Shown piece after piece: positions 24,541 to 38,503 of a DNA stretch of 64,000 nucleotides (positions are counted from its first letter, which is position 1; each line of letters opens with the position of its first letter). The notes under the pieces are model-generated. The model saw nothing but the letters and a program-made list of their open reading frames with translations. It had not been told where the DNA came from and did not search any database. The stretch comes from Paragordius varius (Eukaryota; Nematomorpha). The stretch covers positions 9,796,001 through 9,860,000 of the forward strand of contig OZ176054.1 of the NCBI GenBank assembly GCA_964247055.1, in the 5' to 3' direction. Made by a program: the position numbers and the translations under genes.

Positions 24541-25290
24541 TGTGCGCTTTTTTATATCGGGCCGCTAGCCAGGGCCCTTCCCGCTTTAAAATGCGTCCCC
24601 ATATGATAATAACATGGTTTTGAAACCAGTTTTATAAAAAATCATGAAACCATATGGATTTAATAAGGGTTTGAGATATGTACCGGGTAATGGCAACATG
24701 CAAGAGCTTCTTTGAATTTGCCAGATAGGACTCCATGCGCTAAAAAAAGGCGCCACCATAGAAATACAATTTACCTTGAAGGAATTTTTGAATACAATGA
24801 GAGCATAAGGAATTTTTATTGGTTTTAGATATTTACTATGTAAGATATTTTATTAAGCGCTTCATAGCCGCTGACCACATTATATAAAATATAATTTGAG
24901 GCCCATTTTCGAAAAAGCGATAAAACCATAAGAAATTAATATTAATTTAGTTATTTCCTTCATAAAGCCAATTTTAGAACGTTTTTTATTAGGCGCTGGG
25001 TAGAGCCGCACTTTGAGTGCTTCACCATATCGAAATGATCTGATTTTGCACGTTATGGAAAAACCTATGAGGCCATACGGGTCCAATAAAGCTTATCCCC
25101 GATGATGTCAAAAACTTGTGTAGAGCGCTTTTTTAGCAGGTAGGTCGGGCTCCATTTATAAATATGCCACCATAGATTTATAATTTAGCTTTAACGTTTC
25201 CAAAAACAACGATTACATAGGTCAAAAAAAAGGCACAAAGTTTTTGTTAAAGGCTTTTTTCGAATTTAAAAGTAATTTATACCACCATAT
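24540..25290. repeat. Degenerate ~160-bp satellite, copy A
   Basis: GC-richer stretch with recurring AAACCATATGG..TTAATAAGG, GGGCTCCATTT and GCCACCATAG blocks at irregular spacing; related sequence in copy B at 63190-63930. The minus ORF at 24,880 is a shadow. Confidence 0.45.
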
Positions 25291-25299
25291 GAAGTGAGT

Positions 25300-26060
25300 C
25301 TTTGAAATATGGAAAAGACAAATATCTTATTTTTTATATTTTTGGGATAGGATGGATAATCATATATATTGTATATAACTTTAATGGTTTTTTTATTCTA
25401 AACTGACGATTTCTGTTTTAAACTTATCTTTGGAGGGGGATGTGGAAATATGTTTAGTATGATGGTATTGACCTTTTTAGCCAACTTTTTTAATTAGTAA
25501 TATAGGTGCTTTAGGAGGCACTAACCTAAAAATAAATTTTTAATGACTTATCTTTTGATTGTGTTTAAAATTTAAATCGAGTATAAAATCCATATTTATA
25601 CCTTTCATTAGAAATGCTTTGGTGATAGTTCGTATGTTCTTGACATTTTGAACAATATCTATTGTGACAAAGATAATATCAATTTACAATTATATGATTT
25701 TTTTAGTGTAATGATAGATCCTAATTAACTAAAAGATTGGATAATGTATTTCATATATTAAGACAAATGTCTATGTTTTACCTGACAGATTGGGATAGGA
25801 CTTTTTAATTGTGCATTTCAATCCTTTTTTCTGTTTGAATATCAAAGCGCTAATTTCATATTTGATGGCTATAATAAAATATACGGAGAACATTAAAGAA
25901 TTAGAAATATAATCATTTTGATATTCCTATTTGTTTCTTACAATGAATATTAAAAATGTATTATCTATATTTAAATTTAAAACTAAATAAATCATATATA
26001 GCACGAAATAAAATTATTAGATTTATAACTTCAGTAATTTTAACAAAGCATATGACCAAA

Positions 26061-26100
<40 letters not shown>

Positions 26101-28460
26101 AAAATATTTTATTTTCTTGGTGATTTTTAAAAGTTTATACCGGGTATATTAAAAGATTTACCGGTTTGACTAAGAGAAGATATCAAAGAAAAGTACACAG
26201 ACGATTAACCATTATTTTCATCTGATATTAAACGACAAAGACACACAATTGAGTTTACCAAACTAATGACTTATTTTTATTATTCAGTAATCATCAAATT
26301 TTGTGACTGACCATAAGAAAAAGAGCTTTTAAAAGTTATCTTTGCGAGTAAAAACATACGGTACCATGCTCTATTATGACGTTTTGAAATACTAAAGAGT
26401 GATATCATGTGAAAGAATTGCCGTGCTTTGGTAGATCAAACAACTACGAAGACGCTAAAGTTCTAGAGTTATTGAATTATGATTCAACTTAAAACAATAT
26501 TGCTAACAAATACCTGATTAAGACCCCGCATCAATTGAAAAAAAACAGAATAAAACAGAAGGTAATAATTTTGAATGCTTCGTCTAGCACAGCAACCAAT
26601 GTAAACACCTTGAGATCACTTCTATCTAAAATTCTATCGCTTCGTTAAAGTCTTTGACTGCCATCTGACTAATATAAGTTGGCAATTGGTCAAACCCTTG
26701 TGGAAACGCTTAAGCTATTTCTAAGACGTCGGGAAACGACTTAGAAATGGTTGGCTCCTAAAGTCAATCAGCTTTGGCCGGATATCATATTTTACATAAG
26801 AAATGAGCGAATGGTGTAGGCGCCGAAGTAAATTCAGAATAAAATGAATAGTTTTCTTTGAGAACTCGTAAAGATATGATATTAGTTGATTAAGTAGTAA
26901 TTCCGAACCGGGCTTTGGTCATTTTAGAAAATGCATAAAAATTTAAAGGAGCTGTATTGTTGATTTTTGATGACCCAATTATATATGATTTTTCAAAAAT
27001 TTAAACATTTGTAATAGAGCTAAGTAATATGTTAAAATTAAAAATAAAAATTCGGGCATTAACAGTTATTATTTTGTTTCAATAAAGAATTTATTGCATT
27101 TTATTGTTCTATGGTATCGAAATTCGTTGAAAGAAATCTAATCAATAACCCTTTGAACACTATACAACTCATAAACATCTATAATTTTGTGAAAGGAAAA
27201 ATTCCTACAAATATTATAAGGGATGTTTTTTAACAGTATAATACCCTTTCCAAACACAATCTATTGTATTAAAAAGCTTTCATAAAATAAAATAGTTTTT
27301 CACTTTTGACGCATAGAGTTACTTTGAATAAATCATAAAAATATTTATTAATGGAAATGAGCATAAGAATTAACAAACGCGTTTTCTTACCTTCCATGAT
27401 GAAATAAGCTGTTAACCATGTATATTACCTTTGAAATTAATATTAAAGACAGCGATATTTAAATTTTTTCAGATAATTTTATAATCATTAAGATTATAAG
27501 TGCATAATCAATACTAATTTTTTTTTTAGAATATGATATTTTTTAACTGATGTCCACTTGATAAATGCGATATCTTTGCAAAATCTAATTATTTCTTTTC
27601 GGTCTAATAGGGGCTGAACATTGCATATTTAAAAAGTGATTGACTTCAAGCCTTTTCCGCTCTCTACCTGTAATAAACACAAACGCGAAATTGGACATCT
27701 GGATTATTATCTGCTTTAGCATTTGAGAAAATCAATTATAAAATCGATGTCGGATACGTCCTTGAGACATTTAATGCCATTTTTATTAGCCTTTTATGTT
27801 TTTCAATGAAAGGCCGACATATTTTAACGTCTCACTATAATCCTAGAAAAATTGTAGAACTTTGTTTAAAATTATAGTCACTTAATTTTTAATGGAATTA
27901 GGTGGCTGATGCATAAAGCGGATCAAAATGAAATTAAAAAAATATTTAAGTCACTATGCTCTATAATCGCGGTCGAGGTTTATGCTTTTCCATAAGGCGT
28001 TTTTATATACGGACCATCATTTTTTAATATATTATTGAAACGAATTTTTTTTGAGTGCGACAATGGGTGGGGGTTTATCACTAGGAAAGCCTGTGATTTT
28101 TTACACGTCTGTCACAGGCCAATTACTGTTTTTTAATATCTCATGTAATATTTTTGCCCTGATACCCACTCCAAGGTCGTAGAAATTAATATTTAAATTA
28201 TTATTTTGATATATATATATACTTTTCATTGTTTGATATTCCGTATGTGATTTATAGGATCTTGAATTATAACAAAACTACCGGGCGTTTTGCCATCTTC
28301 GACAAGATTTAAAAATGGCTAAATAATGGCATATTTAACGTTTGCTTTTATACTCTTTCCTTTATTAAATATTTTTAAACTCCATCCTTGAATTATTTAT
28401 TTTGTAGTATCATCGTATCAACTTAACTCGTAAAATAAAAATTATCCAAGTACAAATTTG
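25300..28460. other. Upstream part of copy A unit
   Basis: Contains a (TA)n run at 26064-26097 and the weak 18-nt exon candidate at 27,391. The stretch 26,460-26,830 is less AT-rich but no protein family was recognised. Confidence 0.4.
27391..27408 (-). CDS. Candidate 18-nt microexon of copy A
   Basis: A GTTAACAG acceptor and a strong GTAAGA donor bound 18 nt in phase 1-1 (YFIME core). It is located between the 186-nt and 156-nt candidate exons. Such short matches arise by chance in AT-rich DNA and there is no copy B partner to compare. Confidence 0.25.
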
Positions 28461-28489
28461 GTTAAATTATTTAAATAAATAATTAATAC

Positions 28490-28675
28490 TTTCTTCCTCG
28501 ACTTCCAACGGTTTTATTTTGAGCGCCATCAAAGCATGTGAATACAGTTTTTCCTTGACCATATCTATTAAAGAGACGCCGGGAGTACGCCAAAATATAG
28601 CATACGTTTTTTGATCGATAGGACCATATGTCACATGATCAATAAGGTATGGGGGTCCGTTAACAATATTCAAAC
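28490..28675 (-). CDS. Candidate further upstream exon of copy A (186 nt)
   Basis: An open minus-strand stretch bounded by ACATAG and GAAA/GTATTA is 186 nt long and phase 1-1, fitting the gene's pattern. It encodes about 62 residues beginning LNIVNGPPYLIDHVTYGP and containing QKTYAIFWRTPGVSLID, with protein-like composition. An alternative acceptor lies further upstream (phase 0). Its partner in copy B would lie beyond the window. It may instead be the end of a neighbouring gene: the frame runs to a stop just past the donor. Confidence 0.45.
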
Positions 28676-28974
28676 CTATGTTTGTTAGATTAGTTATGTT
28701 AATTATCTGAAAAATTGTGTGCAAATAGTTTGAGGGTGTATGATTTTACTTAAATTCGAGACTAAATGTGCTAAATTCGAAATTTCTAATCAATGCTTTT
28801 TTGAATTTAAAGTATGAGCTATGAAAGTTACACATCGTTAAAATGGACTTATCATTAAAAGGATAAAAAACCGATGCTAATTTTTGATAAATTATAACAT
28901 CAATGACAATAATAACTTTTAAAAGGTATCTTGAATCAAGAAAATTGAGAATGTCACTTTAAATCCAAAGCAGG

Positions 28975-29843
28975 TGGCTGGCCCGAAGATAAGGGGAACA
29001 AGATTAATTTTTAAAGGCTTAAATAATAATGTAACTTTACAGGCTGCTATTTTTTCTATTATGCTATACTGGGCGGAAAAAATGAGGATGAAAAAATAAA
29101 GGTTAATGAATTAGAAACCATGCAATAGCTAAAAGTTCCAGGATAATGAAATTAAAATCATATATGCGGTAAAATATTAGAAAAAAAGACATTTTAATTT
29201 TCTGTTATTAGCAAAATGAAAAATCGCATTATTATAGATTTGGAGCATACTGAAAGCTTCACCTAAATTAATAGAATAATGTAACACATTTTTTTGTAAT
29301 ATTATAGGACGAAGATTATCATGGTAGATTGAAACATCGTTTGGCATTATTTCAAAGCTTTGAATTATATTTTCATCAAAATATTTAAGATGATACAGGC
29401 AAGCTCCATAAATATTTAAGGAAACCGAAATGTTCAGCTGCGTATTAATGTTTATACTGTACTGTATTTTAATACAGCGTTATATATTTTGTACAAATTT
29501 ACCAAAAATTATTCATAAACTTTTTTCAAATATGATTTGGATGTAATAACCTAGCACATTGGCACTACTATATAATCATGGCCCCAAAAATATTAATATT
29601 GTCTCAAGGGCAGTGCACCATATAACCGATTAAAGCTTTTTTAGATCGTTGACACATATAAAGTACAAAAAATATGAATAGAACCATAAAAAAGCACTTT
29701 TAAGGCCGATGTTTACGTACCACTGATCTAGCATATTTAAACTATCCCCCATCAGTATTTTTGTAAATTTTAAAGATAATCCATTTTAACCGATAAAGAC
29801 GTGGTACCTTCCAAGCTCATTTATACATAATATTTAAATATAT

Positions 29844-29880
<37 letters not shown>

Positions 29881-31545
29881 TAACATATTAGTGAAATTCG
29901 GTTTAAGGGCATTTAGATTCTGCCCAAAAATTATTCCTTATAAAATTTGCAATTGATTATACTCCTTATGACTCCTACGCTCCAAAACCAAAAGCACCAT
30001 AAAATCATCATACATTTCTGATAATATTATCAGTTTTTATGAGGCGGTTTTTACACTTTTTATAATATAAAATCAATAAATAAATATTAGATCGAACCCA
30101 TTTATCACTAATACAAATGCAGACAAATATAAATAGAAATTAAAACAATACAATTAGTGAAATAAGTATTTGTCTAAGTTATTTAGAATTAGGCAAACTG
30201 TAACTTATGTATGTCATCTTCAGTCAAAAAAATAATATACCTTTAAGGATCAAATTTAGGATTAAATAAATTAAGTTCATTTTTGAAAATTTACTTAAAA
30301 ACTTGTTAAATGAAATAGTATAATTATAAGGTATAAGTAATATTTTAAATTTGATAACACTTATTTCATACAATTATATTATTTTAATAACAAAACTCGA
30401 TAAATCAATTTCGCTGGTTCACTATTAATGTTTAATCATAAAATTATATCTTATAAGACTATCTGACGAAATTAGATGTCAGAACTGTGAATATAACTTT
30501 AAAAGCATATTAGATAAATTAAGTTGTGGTGTTGTTTGTTTTGTAGCTGAGCCTAATTGTGTCAATATTATCATTATATAATAGCAAAATTCGCGCAGAG
30601 TTTATAATATATTTTGTTCAAGGTTAAATATTTCAATCACGTTTTTATCTCATATTAGGTCAAATAAAATTAATTACAATAGATGAAAACGTGTCAACTT
30701 AATTTTATTTGTTTAATAAAGAAGGATAATTCTTAACGCAAAATATTACCAACAAAACCTTACAATGTTTTGGAAAGTTCCAGATAGATTTTCAAAAATA
30801 TAAAAAATCGGATTGGCGTCAAATTTAAATCATAAAAACTTATTAATATGCGGTAAAAGATTTTTTATTAAAATCTCTATATATTAACTGTATATATAGA
30901 GATTTATTATTCCATTATAATTAGCTAAAATTGAATGAATTAATTTAGAGTAAATTTTCGATTACTCCAAGTAATCTTTGTCAACGTAAAAAAATTACCT
31001 AATATATTGCCCTCAAAATAATTTTAAGGCTTATATAAATAGTTTTTTCCGATAATTTGCACCAAAGCGGAAGCTGGGTATAATTTTTAAACATCTATTA
31101 TGAATAATTCATACAATTCGATAAATGACCTATCATCTCAGATTTTTGATTGGGATTTATTATGCCCTAAAGCCGATATAAGATCCAATGGCGCCTATAT
31201 TTTGAGTTTCGAATTAACCTTATGCGATATTAAAACAAATAAAATTTAGTTGACACGTTTTCATCTATTGTATTTAATTTTACTTGACCTAATACACGAT
31301 AAAAATGCGATTTTTTGATTTTGGCTAATAAAAAAAACTTAAATAAATTTTTTTCTGGTATATTTTTGAAGCGTTTAGGTATCGAATGATATATAATTCA
31401 TTCATCTTTATTTTTTCATCCCCATTTTTGCCGCCCAGTTTAGGATATTAATTAACTAAAAAATAGCAGCCTGTAAAGTTACCATTATTATTTAGGCTTT
31501 AAAAAATTAACCCTGTTCCTCGGGCCAACAACCACATGCGTTGGG
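28975..31545. mobile_element. Giant palindrome (2.5 kb) with CTGGGCGG inner ends
   Basis: Outer arms share GGCCCGA...GGGGAACA and CAGGCTGCTATTTTT with their complements; inner ends are CTGGGCGGAAAAAATGAGG near 29,070 and its complement near 31,435. The centre is a hairpin TCTCTATATATTAA... at 30872-30904. The left arm is interrupted by about 1.1 kb of other DNA (29,500-30,640). Same family as the 37 kb and 42 kb foldbacks. Confidence 0.6.
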
Positions 31546-32553
31546 ATTAACGTGACATAAGCAAGATTGTTTTAAATTTAAAAGAAATGTTTAAATTGAT
31601 AATTAAAAATTAAATAAATGATTATAAAAGCATTATTATGCAATATTTATTAAAAATAGAAACTGAATATATCTTATGAACCTAATATTATTGCCCAAAT
31701 CGCTTTTATATATCATTTAAAGGTAATTTGAACTCTGAGCTACCATCTATTTATATGATACATACAGGTGGATTAATTTTAACTAATAACTCGAACTTAT
31801 ATTACTTTTATAGTATGGAGTGTCAATGTGTGACACAATTTTAGGAATGTCAAAAAATTAATTTTTAGCCAATTGTATTTGGTGAAAAAAAGCAACAAGA
31901 CCCACTGACGACAACTGATTTTGATCAGTGCGGGGAAGGGGGGGCGCAATGGGTAGGGGGGTCTAAGGCAAAACAATTTGTAATTCGCTTATGAATAAGA
32001 TCCAAATTGACAATACCAACCAATTTGTATTAAGTACCCAACAATTTCAGCCAGTTGTGATGTTATAACAGCATTTTTTTGATTTAAATAGCGGAACGTT
32101 CATTATTGGTGTTAAAACTAATTAAATATTATACTAGAATGATGGCTGAAAAAAAGTTGTTATCGTTACTAGCAATATAATTAAAAATGCTCACGCAAAA
32201 TCGAGAAAATTTTAAAACATGTCTGATTATACTAAAACTCTATCTAACTAACATCTATTGGTTCAATAAAAAAGCATATTTTAAAATTTTATTTTCTCGA
32301 TTTAACTTTTTCATCCATTTTTGCACTTTATATAACGATAAACTGCTCAATCTTTTCAATTGTCATGCTCTAAATAAGTTATTTAATAATATATAACTTT
32401 TAAATATGAAAGTTGTAATATTAACGGATTGATAGTGGTTAGTGTGGTCGTTTCTTTAAAATCTATGTAATGCACCAGATGAAAATAACTGTAAACAAAA
32501 TCATGCTTTTATTCAAAACTCATGGCATAACCAAACAAAAAATATATTATAGA

Positions 32554-32578
32554 TTTTTTTTTTGGGGGGGGGGGGGGG
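32554..32578 (+). repeat. T10-G15 homopolymer tract
   Basis: Ten T followed by fifteen G (G run 32564-32578), exceptional in this AT-rich window. It could be a real G-tract or an assembly or sequencing artefact. A lesser G-rich patch is at 31,930-31,965. Confidence 0.8.
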
Positions 32579-33630
32579 AAACCCTAAATTTTGGGCGATA
32601 ATTTTTAGATCTATGTGATAAGATTAAACCAAAATATATCTCCCTTCCGGCCGTTCGTTTGGGTTAAGTCTTAGTTTTTGATAAAAATTTAAATTTTCTG
32701 CTATAAAACAACTATTTTCATGTGTTAAATAAAAATTATTTATTGGTGGGTCAAATTTTAATGTTTTGAGAGACTAAAATTTAAATGAAGGAAGGATGTT
32801 GTTTAAATCTGATATATTGGGGGTAAAGCCGCTGAACGTTAAAAGGCAAATAAACACTTTTTTGATAAGTATTTTGACTCAAGGTGAAGTAAAACGCGTG
32901 AAATTAGAATATTAGGAGTGTTGAATCAAAGGCTCAAATTTATTTTTGATGAAGGGCGTTTTTGGGTTTTCCCAATATAAAAGCTAAAACTTTCTTCCAT
33001 AGATGTTTTTTAGTACGCTGGTTAATTTACAAAAAAAGCATAAATTTTATAACATTAAATGGAATCTTTTTTATAGGGGTATAATGTAAGTTTTTAATTT
33101 TTTAAACCATAAAATAGGCTAAGAGTACATGTCCGGGTAAAATGGAATGTTAGAGTGCTTATTACTAAACATTTGCAAATATTTTGAATATTAGTTAATA
33201 TTTTGATAATTTTCCGAATAGCGAAAAATTCAAAAATTGGAGTTTATTTATATTATAATAAATATTAGATTTGAAGTTTTTTGATCCATATTTAAATATC
33301 CAATTACTACTGTATTCCCCATCTCACAGCCCAACATTCATCTATAAGCGTAAATTTGACATACTGCGTTTTTTAGACATTTGATATGTAATCAGGTAAA
33401 TTTAGAAATGATGTTATTTACATAGTAATAAGGCCAATATTAATTAAACCATAATTTTTTTATCATTTGTGTTTCGAATCGTTAAAATAATAAATATTCT
33501 GATTGATAAATTACCATTGAAAATTATAAAAGTGTATATTTAATGTCAAAACTATCAATTATAACGGAAATTTTCTTTTCAAATACATCTAAAACCCCAA
33601 TTCGAAAAGAAAACCCAAAAAGATCTAATG

Positions 33631-33833
33631 CAGGGTAGTATGTGCGGCCGCAAAAAAATACCAAATGTCTAAAATTCCATAATTTGCAGAATTTACTAAT
33701 TACTAATAACTTGAGAGATTAATTCTTTCTAAGAAAAATTAGTAAGTAAGAATTGTTGAAATATATTGAAATATTTATAAATGAACATGTATTTTTCGTA
33801 TGCGGCCAGCGAAGCAGTTTGATACACCCTTGA
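33631..33833. mobile_element. Short hAT-like element
   Basis: Begins CAGGGTAGTATGTGCGGCCG and ends GCGGCCAGCGAAGCAG...ACACCCTTG; same family as the 43.3 kb copy but about 200 bp. Confidence 0.5.
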
Positions 33834-34926
33834 TTTAATGTTTAAGAGTTCTTATTATGTTTTTCCGTTTTAACCATACAGGAGTATAAAAAATTTTAAA
33901 ATATGCTAAAATTTACATATTTAAATATATCCTTCCCTCTTGCGCACATGTTATTGGCATTCCAAATTTTATATTGGTTATCAATGGAAAATTGTTCTTT
34001 AATTTATTAAAGCTTTTAATGCGTCCATAATCATTATTTGATTGTATAATTTAAAAAGGATGTCAACACCCAAAGCATGGTAACGGTAGTCATATATTCA
34101 TTAGTCTTGTGTTGCTGATCTTTTAAATAATAGTAAAATACTCACAGATGTTTGATTCGCATTGGAATATATATTTATAATCTATTTTATTTTATTAAAT
34201 TTTATCTTTCCAGGCTTTAATAATCGTTTTATGCATTAATTATTTTATCTTCTTTTAGCATCGTTCTTGGTATCATATTAATATACAAAAATTAAAGTTT
34301 TTTGAAAAAAATGCTAGGAATTAAATTTTTTACTATTTTTTTATTCGCAAAGAAGAAAAATGATGAAAATTTATAAAATACCTTTTATGCATATACCAAA
34401 ACCAATCTAAGCTAGTTTAGTACGTAGCGACCTGGACATATCGAATAGGTAGTTTTAATTCACAATTTTTTTAATTCACAGTAAATACTTTCAACATGGA
34501 TGATGGTAAAATATTAATAAGAGTAAACCAGAAATATTTTATTCAATCGAAAGTTACTTTCTAGTTTTCGCATTGATTTGGTTAATTAATCGACCATTAG
34601 GAAATAGATAATAAAACTAAAGTGTATATTAATAATTGTTAAAAATATATGAAAACAGCTTATCTGTGCGATTCATTAGTAAAAGTATGGATATCGCCTA
34701 TAGAGGGAGGCGAAGCAAAAGAAATACGTGGGAGGTGTTACGCAAGAGCGGTCAGCAAGTTTTGACTGCCACCGAGAAAGGAAAACTGGGGGGAATCGGA
34801 ATCAGAAATTTTTTCTTGAATGTTGGCATAGCTGTAAACCAAATATTTATATGTGGGGGTTTTCTCTGGCGTTTTGGATATCTGGGTTTAGGTGTGGCTA
34901 TATTCGTTATCGGACCTGCGTTGTTA

Positions 34927-35530
34927 TCATGTGTTCATGTCTATCGTCGTGCGGCTTAATACTTTGTGGAATACAAGTAATTTCTTCTGAAGTAATTGGT
35001 GTTTTGGAATTGGCGTGGTTATTCTCTGACCTTTCATTTGTTTTAATTGATCAGCGTGTTTTCTGAGAACTCCGGTTTCGTCTCTTACCATACATGACAA
35101 TAGACCCCCTCTTTCTAATACTTCCTCAGCCCTCCATCCTTTTTCTATTTCATTCTTTATAAAAACCTTCTGCATTGGAACCATTTTACCAAGCGGTTCT
35201 ATTGATTATCTATGAACTCGGTTGTTTGCTTATTGAAAATCCTCTTCATCCACATAGGTGCATGCCGTTGGTCTAGTTGAACCGGTGTTTCGTGAAGCAT
35301 ATCGCTTGATGGAGATTTAATATAGATTTTATGAAAGTTTAGCAGTTCTAAAAATGATCTAAGTTCTCTCTTATCGGTGGGTCTCAAACACTCGATTAGA
35401 GCTTGAATATTGTCATTGGTGGGACGAATTCTATTCTTTGAAATTTCTATGTAACTGACAGATAAAACGGCAAGTTGCAATTTTTCTCTGATTAGTTTCA
35501 ACCCTGCAGCTTCCCGTTCGTTGCAATACC
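34927..35530 (-). pseudogene. Ty3/gypsy retrotransposon remnant
   Basis: Minus strand. 35501-35199 encodes RT thumb sequence (AAGLKLIREKLQLAVLSVSY, then RPTDKRELRSFLELLNFHK, the PT..ELRSFLGL.N.YR motif). 35184-34927 encodes an integrase C-terminal piece (LLSCMVRDETGVLRKHADQL). RNase H and the integrase core that should lie between are missing, so an internal deletion has joined them. The plus-strand ORFs here are shadows. No LTR was recognised. Confidence 0.65.
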
Positions 35531-37294
35531 CTGGTCAATGTAGATTTTTCAATTTAAGGCCATGTCATATCATCTATTTTGTTTGAGAATGCTTGATTTT
35601 TCAGTTTCGAGTTGTCCCGAGTCCTGCATGCGCAAGGAATAGATTTTTTTATATTCCATCATTTGGACTAATGCTTTTGGCGATTAAAATACTATTCACT
35701 TGCTTTAAGCATTGAATTAGTGTTTGGATCGTATTAGTTGATCGTTTTCGGAAATTTCATCAATTCTGGTCAAGGCACCAATAAAATAATTAAGATAAAA
35801 ACAAAGAATATAATTAAAATATAATTTATTGGATTAAATTGAGTTGATTTAACTAACAGCTTGGTGGTTGTACAGGTGTAATATATTTAAGAATGGATAA
35901 TTGGCAATTAACTAATTTAGAATGGTATTTGTATTAAATACAATGTCATTGTCATTCATATAGATTATCCATATAAATAATTATTAATAGGGTTCTTATA
36001 ATCAATTAACAAACATATACGTTTGTTTAAAGATTTAGCTCCGTAAATATTGGTACAATATATTACACATCGTCCATAAAACCAGATATCTATTATATGT
36101 ATTGTCATAGTTAAATCTATCAGATTTTCTTTGTGCCCTTAGTTTTGAGCCTTACGAGGTGATATTGGAACGTTATTACCACTTTTGTATAGGCTCCATA
36201 TAAGAAAATGACATAATTTCCCCAAATTTTGTTAAATTAAATTATTTGGTGAAGCTGGCTTCATTCCAAAAAATATTACTAAAATATATCAAACATAAAA
36301 AGGCACAACAATATTTTAGATTTGAATATGCGTCTGGAAGTCTCTAATTTTTAGACCCCTGCAAAATAACCACATTCTTCTGTAAAAATTACGAAAATAT
36401 ATGATGACATCAAAAAAGATTTTTCCAAAACAGATATCTTGCTAATGAATTTCGATCAAGACTTTGGTGAAACAAGATTTATGGTATTCGAAGCATATTT
36501 TAAAAGTTGATATTATATAAACATTTTCTTGCGAAATTTAGCATATATTTAATTCTCGCTCAATCTTGCCTTTTCGCCTTTATTAAATTGCTTATTTCGG
36601 ATGGGTCCAAAAATTGGAGACTTTCACAGCCTACATCTAAAAAATTCATTAAAAACATTGTTATTCTTGTTAAATGTGGCTTATGCCATATTTTAAGTAT
36701 GCTATATGGCGCAGTTAACCATAAAAGTGTAAATAGCCCTGTTAAATTACTCGTAAGAGACCAAACCAAAAGCCCATAGATTCATTTCTATCAGAATATA
36801 TGTGTATTAAAGATTTTTTGTGGACATTGTGTATACTTGGATTAAATTTGACACCAACCTACTTTTTAGCCTTAATATCATTTTTTAACTTTCTAATATA
36901 ATATAGATATAAGGGTTTTCCACACGGAATTTGAAGAAATTACTAAATATCATTATATTTTAATTTAAATTATATTCACTTTTTAATTATTTAATGTACC
37001 AATATGTTGTTTAGAATTTACTTTAATGTATTCAAATACAATAGATTCATACCTACTATTAATTATATTTATGAGCATCGATTTATTGCAACGTGTTTTA
37101 ATTAATTTTAACTGAATTTAAAAACATGGATAAAAAATATTACATGATCAATTTATGATTAACTTATATATTTTTTGAAATAGCATTCGAAAGAAAATAA
37201 AAAAACACGCCTCAGTTATGCATTTGTTTTTGGTTTAAGAAATGATGTACTTAGCATTAAAACTTTGATTAGTTACAATTTTTTTCGCCACTTA
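35531..37294. other. Unrecognised DNA with a foldback fragment
   Basis: About 36,230-36,760 shares TGGAGACTTTCACAGCCTACATC-type sequence with the 14.9 kb foldback arms. Opposing ORFs there are shadows of each other. Confidence 0.4.
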
Positions 37295-37297
37295 TAA

Positions 37298-38503
37298 CAC
37301 GGTGCACACCAAAAAATAAAGGTTAATGAATCATATATTATTCGGTAGTAAAAGCTCCAGGATAAAGAAATCGAAACGATATATCCGATTAAAATATGAA
37401 AAAAACGCATTTTTTTGCACATTAGGCAAAATAAAATTAAATACAATCGATGAGCGTCAACTAAATTTTAATAGTTTATTTAGAGCTTAAGGCTGATTCT
37501 AAACAAAATATTATCAATAATTTGCATTCTTTCGGAGGTACCTAGAAAGACTTACAAGAATATAAGCTAAAAAATTGCACCTTGGCGTCAATGAATCATA
37601 AAAACTTGTTAATATACGGCAAAATATTCTTATTATTAAAACAATCATTTATTAACTCCACATATAGAGTTTATCCAATATCGTCTTCAAAAAAATTTAA
37701 GCCATAAAATAAAATTTTTCGATAATTTGAACAAAGCGGAAGCTGCGTATAATTTTTAAAAACATTCTATATATATTATATATTACAAATATTTTTTCCA
37801 TACAATCGATGCAGAAAAATTATCTCAGATTTTCGATTAACGGAATTTGTGTGCCCTAAAGCCGGTATTAAAGCCAAAATGGTGCCAAAATAAAATAATC
37901 AAGATTTTCGGGTAAAAAAATTTCATAAATCAAAAATCTGAGGTGATAGATCATTTTTTGTACATCAAATTGTATGGAAAATTTGTAATATGTATTGGAT
38001 GCGTTGTAAAAATTATACCCAGGTTCCGCTTTGGTGCAAATTAATGAAAAATTTTCTTTTATATAAGGCTCAAGTTTTTTGAAAGCTATATATTGAGTAA
38101 GTTCTATATAAGAATTAATATATGATTGTTTTAATAAAAATTAAAATCTTTTACAGCATATTAATTAGTTTTTAGGATTCAAATTTGACGAAAAAGTGCA
38201 ATTTTAGATAATATTCTTAAAATGGACCTTCTAAAAAATGTAAAATCTTTGTTGATAATATTTTGACTTTAGAGTTATCCTTATATATTAAAAATAAAAT
38301 TGAGTTGACACGTTTTCGTCTATCGTATTTATGGGAAAAAAATGCTTTTCATTTTGTCTAATAACAAAAAAATAAAATAACTATTTTTCTAGTATTTTAA
38401 CCGCATATATCATTTTGATATTCCTTATCCTATAAATTTAGCTATCGAATTACATATGATTCATTGAGCTTTATTTTTTGATCCCCATTTTCTCCGCACA
38501 GTG
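37298..38503. mobile_element. CAC-ended foldback with TAA target repeat
   Basis: Ends CACGGTGCACACC and GCACAGTG, flanked by TAA on both sides (37295-37297, 38504-38506). Long inverted arms share AAGCTCCAGGATAAAG, GCGGAAGCTGCGTATAATTT and CTCAGATTTTCGATT segments. A three-base target repeat with CACTR ends fits the CMC (CACTA/Chapaev-like) superfamily; no transposase is present. Confidence 0.65.

Larger units (their letters stand above)
31550..34920. other. Mostly unrecognised DNA
   Basis: Holds the G15 tract and the small hAT-like element. The plus ORFs near 34.6-35.1 kb overlap the minus-strand gypsy remnant or have no family features and are treated as shadows. Confidence 0.4.

Noticed and set aside
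34636-35066. Two overlapping plus-strand ORFs of 107 and 112 codons
   Set aside because: They overlap in different frames, show no family motif, and the second runs antisense to the gypsy integrase piece.
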